Assembly (NCBI RefSeq): GCF_003020585.1
Contig: NZ_PXUE01000006.1
Span: 1-64,000 of the forward strand
From: Chryseobacterium aurantiacum
GTDB lineage: Bacteria; Bacteroidota; Bacteroidia; Flavobacteriales; Weeksellaceae
Length of the DNA stretch: 64,000 bases
Direction: 5' to 3'
Shown piece after piece: positions 18,792-25,719 of this stretch. The notes under the pieces were generated by a model. The model did not search any database and was not told where the DNA came from. It worked only from the letters and a program-made list of their open reading frames with translations. A program made the position numbers and the translations under genes. The first letter of the stretch is position 1. Each line of letters begins with the position of its first letter.

Positions 18792-20000
18792 ATGAAGAAA
18801 AATCATCATAAAAAGAAACCTGGATTCTTTAAGAAATGGTCTGCCAAACTGCATTTGTGGTTTGGGCTGGGAATAGGATTTCTGATCTTTATTATCTCTA
18901 TTACCGGAGCATTGTATGTTTTTAAGGATGAAGTAGAAAACATTACCCGAAAAGATGTTATCTATCATCACGAACAAAATATCGACCAGAAACAGATCCT
19001 GCCCATCAGGGTTATGGAAAAGGCCGTTGCCGATCAGGTAAAGGAAAAATACCCCATCCATTGGGTCAATATTCCTATCGACAAAAAAATGTCATACATG
19101 TTCTTCTGGTATGAACACAATACGGATGCCTGGAACTACTTTGATGAATTTCCTATTTATAAACAAGCCTACGTAAACCCATATACCGGAAAGGTGCTTC
19201 GGGTATATGATGAGAAAAACGGATTCTTCAATATTGTAAAAATGATTCACTGGAGCTATCTTTTGAAGCAGGATTGGGGAACATATGTAGTGGGAATACC
19301 TGTTATCATCTTTATCATCATGCTGATTTCCGGGATTATTCTATGGTGGCCTAAGAACAAAGCCGCAAGAAAACAACGTTTCTCTTTTAAATGGAAGAAT
19401 ATTAAAAGCTGGAAAAGAAAGAACTATGATCTTCACAATGTATTGGGTTTCTATGCTTCCATCTTTGCGCTTATCTTTTCCATTACCGGTCTTTTTTATG
19501 CATTCTTTGTAGTTCAGGCAATGATCTATGTCCTGTTTTCCGGTGGAGAAACCAAATACCCTGACTTCTCCCATATTAAAACTAAAGCTCCTATTGAACT
19601 GAGAACGGAGGGAACATTGGATAAAATCATCAATACAGTGCAGACAAAATATCCTGATTCTTATGGTTTTGCAATCGATTTAGGACATGAGCATATGGAT
19701 GACCATGAGCATCCTAACTTTGAGGTGTATGTAAAGCATCTTACCTACTCCTATCACAAAAGTAGCAGCCTGATCTTTGATGAAAATTCCGGAGAGCTTC
19801 TTCACACCCACGATCCAAAAGACAAAAATTTTGGTGAAAAGGTTGTAAATGCCAATTATGACATACATGTAGGAGCTATTTTAGGGCTTCCTACAAAGAT
19901 TATAGCCTTTATTGTAAGTCTTATCTGTGCTTCACTTCCTGTTACCGGATTTCTGATCTGGTGGGGTAGAAGAAAGAAGAAACCCGCAAAAACAGTTTAA
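18792..20000 (+). CDS. PepSY-associated transmembrane protein, paralogue of 15424-16626
   Basis: A 402-residue inner-membrane protein of the PepSY_TM family. The first 45 residues (WSAKLHLWFGLGIG, GALYVFKDEVEN) are almost those of the upstream paralogue. Membrane helices lie near residues 30-50, 178-195, 218-245 and 372-390. A His-rich loop (LGHEHMDDHEHPNFEVYVKH, about 297-316) in the extracytoplasmic part is absent from the paralogue and may bind metal; that is inference. It closes the iron-uptake block and probably serves the receptor at 16626. A promoter box in the preceding hairpin lets it be transcribed separately. Confidence 0.87.
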   Translation: MKKNHHKKKPGFFKKWSAKLHLWFGLGIGFLIFIISITGALYVFKDEVENITRKDVIYHHEQNIDQKQILPIRVMEKAVADQVKEKYPIHWVNIPIDKKMSYMFFWYEHNTDAWNYFDEFPIYKQAYVNPYTGKVLRVYDEKNGFFNIVKMIHWSYLLKQDWGTYVVGIPVIIFIIMLISGIILWWPKNKAARKQRFSFKWKNIKSWKRKNYDLHNVLGFYASIFALIFSITGLFYAFFVVQAMIYVLFSGGETKYPDFSHIKTKAPIELRTEGTLDKIINTVQTKYPDSYGFAIDLGHEHMDDHEHPNFEVYVKHLTYSYHKSSSLIFDENSGELLHTHDPKDKNFGEKVVNANYDIHVGAILGLPTKIIAFIVSLICASLPVTGFLIWWGRRKKKPAKTV

Positions 20001-20079
20001 CATATTAAATAAAACCCAGTTAATAATCTATTAATACAATCTTTTTTATAATTTTAGCCCCTAGAATTTAATAATAGAA

Positions 20080-21048
20080 ATGTCATTAATAGATTTATCA
20101 AAACAAGTTGCCCTTGGAGTTGACATCGGCGGAACCAATACTAAGTTCGGAATCGTAAACCACCGTGGAGAAGTTCTGGATAAAGGAAACCTTAAAACCG
20201 ATGCCTATGATAAAGTAGAGGATTTTATCGATGCACTGTATGAACATGTAGCTCCCTTGATGGAAAAACATGGTACAGAAAAGCACTTCGACGGAATTGG
20301 TGTAGGCGCACCCAATGCAAACTATTACAAAGGAACCATAGAACTAGCCCCTAACCTACCCTGGAAAGGTGTTATTCCTTTTGCTGAGCTGATGACGGCA
20401 AAATTTAATTTGCCTTGTACTGTAACCAATGACGCAAATGCTGCGGCCTTGGGGGAAATGCTTTTCGGAGCTGCACGTGGAATGAAGGATTTCATCATGA
20501 TTACCCTGGGAACAGGTGTGGGTAGCGGAATTATCGCTAACGGAAACCTCATCTATGGACATGATGGTTTTGCCGGAGAACTGGGACACACTATTGTAAA
20601 ACCGGGCGGAAGAAAGCACTGGAGTACAGGATCCGAAGGAAGCCTGGAAGCCTATGCCTCTGCCACAGGAATTACCATCACTGCCAAGAAAATGAGAGCA
20701 GAGTTTCCTGAATCCATGTTGAATCAATACCCTGAAGACGAAATTAATTCTAAAACAGTGTATGAATGTGCCATGAAAGAAGACCCGATTGCTACTGAAG
20801 TTTTCAGATATACGGGACAAAAACTGGGTGAAGCATTGGCTAATTTTGTGATGTTTTCTTCACCGCAGGCCATTCTTCTATTTGGCGGAGTAATTAAGGC
20901 TGGAGATTTTATCCTAAAGCCCGCTAAACTTCATATGGAAAGAAACCTTCTTCCTATCTTCAGAAATAAAGTAAAACTGGTATTCAGTGAACTTGACGAA
21001 GCTGATGCTGCAATTCTTGGAGCAAGTGCTTTGGTTTGGGAAAAATAA
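20080..21048 (+). CDS. ROK-family sugar kinase
   Basis: A 322-residue cytosolic kinase. The ATP-binding phosphate-1 motif is GVDIGGTNTKFGIV (about 13-26), the catalytic base region is VTNDANAAALGEM (Asp near 118), and LGTGVGSGII is phosphate-2. The ROK segment GFAGELGHTIVKPGG is present, but the usual CxCGxxGCxE zinc cluster is replaced by KHWSTGSEGSLEAY. The protein therefore keeps the glutamate and loses the cysteines. Family members phosphorylate glucose or amino sugars; the substrate here is not determinable. It is monocistronic with its own terminator. Confidence 0.9.
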   Translation: MSLIDLSKQVALGVDIGGTNTKFGIVNHRGEVLDKGNLKTDAYDKVEDFIDALYEHVAPLMEKHGTEKHFDGIGVGAPNANYYKGTIELAPNLPWKGVIPFAELMTAKFNLPCTVTNDANAAALGEMLFGAARGMKDFIMITLGTGVGSGIIANGNLIYGHDGFAGELGHTIVKPGGRKHWSTGSEGSLEAYASATGITITAKKMRAEFPESMLNQYPEDEINSKTVYECAMKEDPIATEVFRYTGQKLGEALANFVMFSSPQAILLFGGVIKAGDFILKPAKLHMERNLLPIFRNKVKLVFSELDEADAAILGASALVWEK

Positions 21049-21072
21049 CTGAAACCCTTTTTTAATAATATA

Positions 21073-21103
21073 GAGCATCCTTATTTTAGGGTGCTTTTTT
21101 TTT
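21073..21103 (+). terminator. Rho-independent terminator of the ROK gene
   Basis: The arms AGCATCC and GGGTGCT flank a T/A loop and are followed by nine T. Confidence 0.8.
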
Positions 21104-21250
21104 GCCAATTTTTGCAGATGATTACGTTCTATTTTTCTTGTACTTATTGTGAGAATATTCGTGTTATTTGTGTTTAAAATCATTTGCCACATCTATCATT
21201 ATAATTTGTGTTTATAAACCAAAATGATGCTTAAATGAAAAAGTTTTTCA

Positions 21251-21258
21251 TATTTTTG
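21251..21258 (+). promoter_or_regulatory. Promoter -7 box of msrA, flanked by an inverted repeat
   Basis: TATTTTTG matches TAnnTTTG, 52 bases before the ATG. The 9-base perfect arms GAAAAAGTT (21237-21245) and AACTTTTTC (21262-21270) flank it and could be an operator. Confidence 0.45.
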
Positions 21259-21310
21259 ATCAACTTTTTCCGGGTCTGGAAAAGATCATACAACAATATA
21301 ATTACCAAAA

Positions 21311-21865
21311 ATGGACAATAATAATTTAGAACAGATTACTTTCGGTGGCGGCTGCTTCTGGTGTGTAGAAAGCTGTTTCAATATGCTGAAAGGGGTACAA
21401 TCTGCTATTTCAGGATATTCAGGTGGGCATAAAGAAAATCCTACCTATCAAGAAGTCTGCACAGGAGAAACTGATCATGCAGAAGTAGTACAAATCACTT
21501 ACAATCCTACCATCATTTCCTATGAGCAATTAATGGATGTGTTTTTCTTCCTGCACGATCCTACTCAGCTGAACAGACAAGGTAATGATATCGGAACCCA
21601 ATATCGATCTGTTATTTTCTATAAAGATGATACTGAAAAACAAAATGCCGAAGAAGCTTTAAAAAAATCTGAAGCATCAGGAAGATGGCCGGGGAAATAC
21701 GTCACAGAATTAGCTCAAATTGAAAAATTCTGGCCTGCTGAACAATATCATCAGGGATATTATAATGAAAACCCAACACAGCCCTATTGCAGCGCTGTAG
21801 TAGGTCCTAAGATCCAAAAATTTAAAAAGTATTTTGGGGAATTGGGAATGCTCAATGCAGAATAA
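21311..21865 (+). CDS. msrA: Peptide-methionine (S)-S-oxide reductase
   Basis: A 184-residue MsrA that reduces methionine-S-sulfoxide in damaged proteins. The catalytic GGGCFWC motif is at residues 12-18 (nucleophile Cys15), with the conserved SGYSGG and TDHAEVVQ segments following and a candidate resolving cysteine near the C-terminus (QPYCSAV). There is no signal peptide, so the enzyme is cytosolic. There is no fused MsrB domain. A bidirectional terminator follows, shared with the convergent gene on the other strand. The identification is certain. Confidence 0.96.
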   Translation: MDNNNLEQITFGGGCFWCVESCFNMLKGVQSAISGYSGGHKENPTYQEVCTGETDHAEVVQITYNPTIISYEQLMDVFFFLHDPTQLNRQGNDIGTQYRSVIFYKDDTEKQNAEEALKKSEASGRWPGKYVTELAQIEKFWPAEQYHQGYYNENPTQPYCSAVVGPKIQKFKKYFGELGMLNAE

Positions 21866-21871
21866 TACAGT

Positions 21872-21904
21872 AAAAAAAGCGAAAGAAATTCTTTCGCTTT
21901 TTTT
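21872..21904. terminator. Bidirectional terminator between msrA and the convergent gene
   Basis: The arms AAAGCGAAAG and CTTTCGCTTT around AAATT have A- and T-runs on the two sides. The same core recurs at 23284-23312. Confidence 0.85.
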
Positions 21905-22718
21905 ATTTTCCATATTTTTCAATAATGTATACCGTTGACGCTCTTAGCTCTCTTCCGTTATCAGGATCTATACCATCCATAGTAAAAAACTCTACATTTC
22001 CATTGAATTTTGAGTACCATGTCTTTCCCAGTGCATTATCTACCGTGAGAGTATCCTTTCTTGTGATCCTCTTAAAATACCTCAGCTGAACCGTATCCTT
22101 AGGAACAGCATTCCTGTGAGGGTTCTTGTCTTCACAATCCATCAGCCTATATTCACTATTTTCCCAAAACATACAGTTTTGCTCATTACCCAACCCCCCG
22201 AAAAAACTTAACGGTGTACTGCTATTCTTGCTTTTTCCTCCTAAAGAATAATTACCAATCAGTACACTTCCAATAATAAAGATACCAACAATTCCCAATC
22301 CATTTTGCTTCACAAACTCCGGCATCTTGAAATGCTGCTCATTGGTTATATTGATAATAATATTAGACAGTCTTTCTGTTAATGACTCTTCATCTTCATC
22401 CACTTTTATTTTTACAGTTGTTTTATTGGCTTCATCCTCATTCTTTACAAATGTTCTGGAGAAATCAATAAAGTTTGTGCAGCCTAGATACTGACTAAGT
22501 TTATCAAGAATTACAATATCTTTTATATCAGGATCTCTATTGTCACGTATGGATGCATTATAATATCTGACAAAAGACCTTTCGTTAATCATAAATTTCA
22601 ATTTCTCATCAAAATAATCAGAGAGCGCAGAAGATAGACCGCTCTTTGTACTCGCGGCCGGAAAGTCTTTTTGTGCCTTTTTGAACACCTCATGAATAAG
22701 TAGTTTTTTCTGGGTCAT
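21903..22718 (-). CDS. Unknown membrane protein with DNA-binding-like N-terminal part
   Basis: A 271-residue protein of no recognised family. The first 100 residues (MTQKKLLIHEVFKKAQKDF ... IKDIVILDKLSQYLGCTNFIDF) look helical and all-cytosolic and end in a pattern often seen before membrane anchors in Bacteroidota regulators. An acidic linker (DEDEES) follows, then a single membrane segment (GLGIVGIFIIGSVLIGNYSL, about 140-160) and an outer domain with two cysteines (NCMFW, MDCED). The topology resembles a membrane-tethered regulator, but this is inference. Its promoter carries the inverted repeat shared with the genes at 27758 and 28603, which ties it to this block. Confidence 0.75.
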   Translation of the reverse strand: MTQKKLLIHEVFKKAQKDFPAASTKSGLSSALSDYFDEKLKFMINERSFVRYYNASIRDNRDPDIKDIVILDKLSQYLGCTNFIDFSRTFVKNEDEANKTTVKIKVDEDEESLTERLSNIIINITNEQHFKMPEFVKQNGLGIVGIFIIGSVLIGNYSLGGKSKNSSTPLSFFGGLGNEQNCMFWENSEYRLMDCEDKNPHRNAVPKDTVQLRYFKRITRKDTLTVDNALGKTWYSKFNGNVEFFTMDGIDPDNGRELRASTVYIIEKYGK

Positions 22719-22739
22719 ATATAGTTTTTTCGGTCGTTA

Positions 22740-22746
22740 CAAAATA
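22740..22746 (-). promoter_or_regulatory. Promoter -7 box of the 21903-22718 gene
   Basis: On the minus strand TATTTTG (22746-22740) is one base short of the TAnnTTTG consensus. It lies about 22 bases before the start codon. Confidence 0.4.
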
Positions 22747-22768
22747 GGTGATTCCCAATCGTACCACA

Positions 22769-22784
22769 TTACGGATTCCCATAA
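22769..22784 (-). promoter_or_regulatory. Putative operator, copy 1 (TTATGG-N4-CCGTAA)
   Basis: On the minus strand the arms are TTATGG and CCGTAA with a 4-base spacer, one mismatch from perfect symmetry. From its downstream edge to the last G of the -7 box is 29 bases, the same as for the copies at 27689 and 28538. Confidence 0.5.
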
Positions 22785-23098
22785 AGCCCCCGTGTCCATT
22801 CCGTGTCCTTCAATGTCCAAAACGTGACTAACACCTGCGTCACTGTTTGTCGCATCTTTGCTTCAGAAATCAGTGACAAACAAAACATTACAAAAACAAA
22901 TTTACAAAACTGATTTCAAAATCACCAGATAAAACGGAGGTAAAACTCCGGGTTGGGAAGCAGATGTTTCTCCTCCGTTTTTGAAGGTTCACTTCCCAAA
23001 AATTTAGAAGCGCTTCAAATTTTTTAATCGTGTAGCTCTACCTGTGATCAGTTTCGCCGGCAACTACAGAAATGCTCAATTTTTAAATTTTTAAGAAG
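22785..23098 (+). other. Structured spacer, possible long leader of the small peptide gene
   Basis: No ORF is convincing here. A CATCTTTG box (22853-22860) could start a transcript. It is followed by a 9-base perfect inverted repeat GAAATCAGT/ACTGATTTC (22866-22874 and 22909-22917) with a G-poor loop. A hairpin with AAAACGGAGG/CCTCCGTTTT arms (about 22931-22982) comes next, then a third with GAAGC/GCTTC core (about 23000-23024). It could be an ncRNA or a structured 5' leader. Confidence 0.35.
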
Positions 23099-23278
23099 AT
23101 GATCCAATTCATATTAATGTTACTAGGCTTAACATTCACCAATAATAACGCAGATACAACAACTCATAATAGCCAGGATTCTGGTACAGTAACAACCTAT
23201 TCAACGGTACCACTTTCTCCTGACGACGGAGGACCTGTAGGAGGAGAAACAGGACAAACCCCTCCTCCAAGAAAGTAA
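23099..23278 (+). CDS. Small peptide, GG-x-T-x-QTPP family, copy 1
   Basis: A 59-residue peptide too short for most gene finders. It starts MIQFILMLLGLTF, a hydrophobic stretch without basic residues, continues with a Thr/Ser/Asn-rich polar middle (about 14-42), and ends GGETGQTPPPRK. Two other ORFs, at 30494 and 30695, share both ends (MI-Q/K then seven to ten hydrophobic residues and Gly; C-terminal GGxTxQTPP). Conservation at both ends, with a divergent middle, argues for real, selected genes. It may be membrane-inserted or exported. It is followed at once by a terminator and by the histidine kinase gene on the same strand. The function is unknown. Confidence 0.65.
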   Translation: MIQFILMLLGLTFTNNNADTTTHNSQDSGTVTTYSTVPLSPDDGGPVGGETGQTPPPRK

Positions 23279-23283
23279 ATAGC

Positions 23284-23312
23284 AAAGCGAAAGAAATTCT
23301 TTCGCTTTTTTT
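23284..23312 (+). terminator. Terminator after small peptide copy 1
   Basis: The core is identical to the terminator at 21872-21904: AAAGCGAAAG, AAATT, CTTTCGCTTT, then a T-run. Confidence 0.85.
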
Positions 23313-23314
23313 GT

Positions 23315-23322
23315 TATTTTTG
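23315..23322 (+). promoter_or_regulatory. Promoter -7 box of the histidine kinase gene
   Basis: TATTTTTG fits the consensus and ends only 10 bases before the GTG start at 23333, so the mRNA leader would be only a few bases. An in-frame TGA at 23321-23323 rules out an earlier start. Confidence 0.55.
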
Positions 23323-23332
23323 AAAGAAAACC

Positions 23333-24973
23333 GTGAAAACCATTATTCACATCTTATTTATTCTTGTTCTTTGCTCCTGCCATAGAAAAGAGATCTCAAA
23401 AATTGATAGGGCAACCTATGACAAGGCCTATGATTTTTACGATGCCTCACAAAGTGACAGTGCTTTTACCTACTTTAATAAGGCAAAGGATGAATTGATT
23501 GAAAAGGGATATTATTCCTTTGCAGGAAATAGCCTGGTCATTATGGGAATTATACAATGTGAGAAAGGAGATTACTACGGCAGTCAGGAAACAGCTTTAT
23601 CAGCAATTAAGTATTTGGATGAAAAAAAAGACTCTGCCGAACTTTCTGCAAACTATAATAATTTAGGAATAGCTTCCCAGAAACTTAAAGACTATACCAA
23701 GGCTACACTCTTTTTTAATAAAGCCGCAGGGTTTTCTCAAGATTCAATCTATAAATTAACACAACTTAATAATCAGGCAATTTCACTTACTCTTTCCAAA
23801 AAATTTGATTCTGCAATTGTTATTTTCAACAGGGTTTTGTCATATCAATACTTAGCAAAATCTCCAATTGCATATTCAAAAGCTTATGATAATTTGGCCT
23901 ATACCAGATTTTTACAAAATAAAAAATATAATTCAGAGCCCGAATTACTTAAAGCTTTGAAAATTCGAGATAGTATAGATGATAATACAGGATTAAATGC
24001 CAGTTATTTCCATTTATCCGATTTCTATGAAAATCGCGATCCTCAGAAAGCTTTGTTCTATGCAAATAAAATGCTTGATGTTGCATCTAAAACCAAAAAC
24101 TTTGATGGCAAGCTAGCCGCTTTGCAAAAAATAATTCTTCTAGAGACTCCCGAAAATACAAAACTATTCTTCAAAAAGTACCAGGATTTGGATGACAGCC
24201 TGCAGATAGCCCGCAACAAATCCAAAAGTCAGTTCGCTCTTGAAAGATTTGGATCTGAACAACTAAAGGTAAAAAACGCAAAAAATGAAGTCGAAATTTT
24301 TAAACGAAATATAGGACTAGGAGCGTTATCCTGCATTTTAGTGGGAGGTTTTTTCTATTATAAAAGAAGAAAGAAAAGATTACAAAAAGAGAATGAATCA
24401 AAGATAAAGGAAAACGAACTCAAGCTCTCAAAAAAGGTTCATGATGTAGTAGCCAATGGAATTTATCAGGTGATGACCAAAATTGAAAATCAGGACCATT
24501 TTGACAGGGACAAAGCCCTTGATGAACTGGAGTTTGTTTACGAAAAATCACGGGACATCTCTTATGATAAAGCCGATTCTAATAACAAGGTTGAGTTTCA
24601 TGAAAAAATATCCGGTCTTGTAGGCTCTTTTAAGAATGATACTGTAAAAACCTTTCTGGCAGGGAATAGCCTCAGCATATGGAATGATGTGAATGATTCT
24701 ACCCAAAACGAAATTTATCAGGTTCTCCGGGAGCTCTTGGTGAACATGAAAAAGCATAGCCAGGCTACTCTTGTTGCTTTAAAATTTGAAAGGACTAACA
24801 ACCTTATACAAATTCAGTACACAGACAATGGGATTGGTATTCCGGGAGAGATTATTCATAAAAACGGGTTAACAAATACGGTTTCCCGTATTGAAAAAAT
24901 TAAGGGGACTGTTATTTTTGACCCTAAAACCGAAAAGGGACTGAAAGTGTACATTTCATTTCCCGCTTCTTAA
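23333..24973 (+). CDS. TPR-containing sensor histidine kinase (lipoprotein-type N-terminus)
   Basis: A 546-residue kinase starting at GTG, the only start available after the in-frame TGA at 23321. A short signal ends in LVLCSC, with Cys16 a probable lipidation site. Residues about 25-300 form tetratricopeptide-like helices (for example NYNNLGIASQKLKDYTKAT). A membrane segment at about 325-343 is followed by a basic coiled stretch. The phospho-acceptor region is SKKVHDVVANGIYQ (His near 370), of the HisKA_3/NarX type, then HATPase with LRELLVNMKKHSQAT and TDNGIGIP. It is followed 13 bases later by its response regulator. The TPR sensor faces the periplasm and may sense a peptide or protein; the ligand is unknown. 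Confidence 0.88.
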   Translation: MKTIIHILFILVLCSCHRKEISKIDRATYDKAYDFYDASQSDSAFTYFNKAKDELIEKGYYSFAGNSLVIMGIIQCEKGDYYGSQETALSAIKYLDEKKDSAELSANYNNLGIASQKLKDYTKATLFFNKAAGFSQDSIYKLTQLNNQAISLTLSKKFDSAIVIFNRVLSYQYLAKSPIAYSKAYDNLAYTRFLQNKKYNSEPELLKALKIRDSIDDNTGLNASYFHLSDFYENRDPQKALFYANKMLDVASKTKNFDGKLAALQKIILLETPENTKLFFKKYQDLDDSLQIARNKSKSQFALERFGSEQLKVKNAKNEVEIFKRNIGLGALSCILVGGFFYYKRRKKRLQKENESKIKENELKLSKKVHDVVANGIYQVMTKIENQDHFDRDKALDELEFVYEKSRDISYDKADSNNKVEFHEKISGLVGSFKNDTVKTFLAGNSLSIWNDVNDSTQNEIYQVLRELLVNMKKHSQATLVALKFERTNNLIQIQYTDNGIGIPGEIIHKNGLTNTVSRIEKIKGTVIFDPKTEKGLKVYISFPAS

Positions 24974-24986
24974 AAAAAAGAAAAGA

Positions 24987-25652
24987 ATGTTCAAAAAAAT
25001 TTTAATAGCCGAAGACCACGAAAGCAGCAGTATTTCTGTTCAAAAAACACTTGAAGATCTTAATATTTCCAATGTAGATTATGTCTATTATTGTGATGAT
25101 GCATTGGCAAAGATTCAAAAATCAATCCGCGAAAAGGATCTTTATGACTTATTGATTACTGATCTTGAATATGAAGAGGATCACCGTGAACAAAATATTA
25201 AAGATGGCAAAGAACTTATCAGGGCTATTAAGGAAATCCATCCTTCACTGAAAACTATCGTTTTTTCGGCAGAGCACAAATCCGGGGTTATAGATTCTCT
25301 TTTTAAAGAGTATGGAATTAACGGTTTTGTTCGTAAGGCAAGAAATGATTCTAAAGAGCTGAAAAAAGCCATTGCTGCTGTTTATGATAATAAGAACTAT
25401 CTTTCTCTTGACCTTAGACAGGATGTAAAACAGTTGAACAGCTATGAATTTACAGAGTATGATATTATTCTTGTTTCCCTTCTTTCACAGGGAGTATTGC
25501 AAAAGAATATTCCTACTTATCTTCAAAATAATAATATTAAGCCTAACAGCCTAAGCAGCGTGGAGAAAAAACTGAATAGCCTGAAAGAAGAACTTCAGAT
25601 TACAAGCAATGAACAACTAGTTGCTTTTTGTAAAGATTTAGGACTTATTTAG
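24987..25652 (+). CDS. Response regulator with LuxR-type DNA-binding domain
   Basis: A 221-residue regulator. The receiver domain begins MFKKILIAEDHES (acidic pair at 9-10); the phospho-acceptor Asp lies in LLITDLEY (about residue 56), and the conserved Ser and Lys are seen in VFSAEH and VRKA. The C-terminal part (about 150-221) resembles a NarL/FixJ helix-turn-helix, with LSQGVLQKNIPTYL and SSVEKKLNSLKEEL, but is divergent. It directly follows the HisKA_3-type kinase, its obvious partner. NarL-type dimers bind inverted repeats, so the TTACGG-N4-CCGTAA sites at 22769, 27689 and 28538 are candidate targets; this link is inference. Confidence 0.88.
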   Translation: MFKKILIAEDHESSSISVQKTLEDLNISNVDYVYYCDDALAKIQKSIREKDLYDLLITDLEYEEDHREQNIKDGKELIRAIKEIHPSLKTIVFSAEHKSGVIDSLFKEYGINGFVRKARNDSKELKKAIAAVYDNKNYLSLDLRQDVKQLNSYEFTEYDIILVSLLSQGVLQKNIPTYLQNNNIKPNSLSSVEKKLNSLKEELQITSNEQLVAFCKDLGLI

Positions 25653-25656
25653 TCCA

Positions 25657-25708
25657 TTAAAAAGATATTTATATATTTTTGCCAGTAGAAAAACTAATAT
25701 CTTTTTAA
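25657..25708 (+). promoter_or_regulatory. Promoter flanked by a perfect 13-base inverted repeat
   Basis: The arms TTAAAAAGATATT (25657-25669) and AATATCTTTTTAA (25696-25708) enclose the -7 box TATTTTTG (25674-25681). The gene starts at 25720. The left arm is upstream of the likely transcription start, so the symmetry would act in DNA, as an operator, rather than in RNA. Confidence 0.5.
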
Positions 25709-25719
25709 AACACAAGGAA

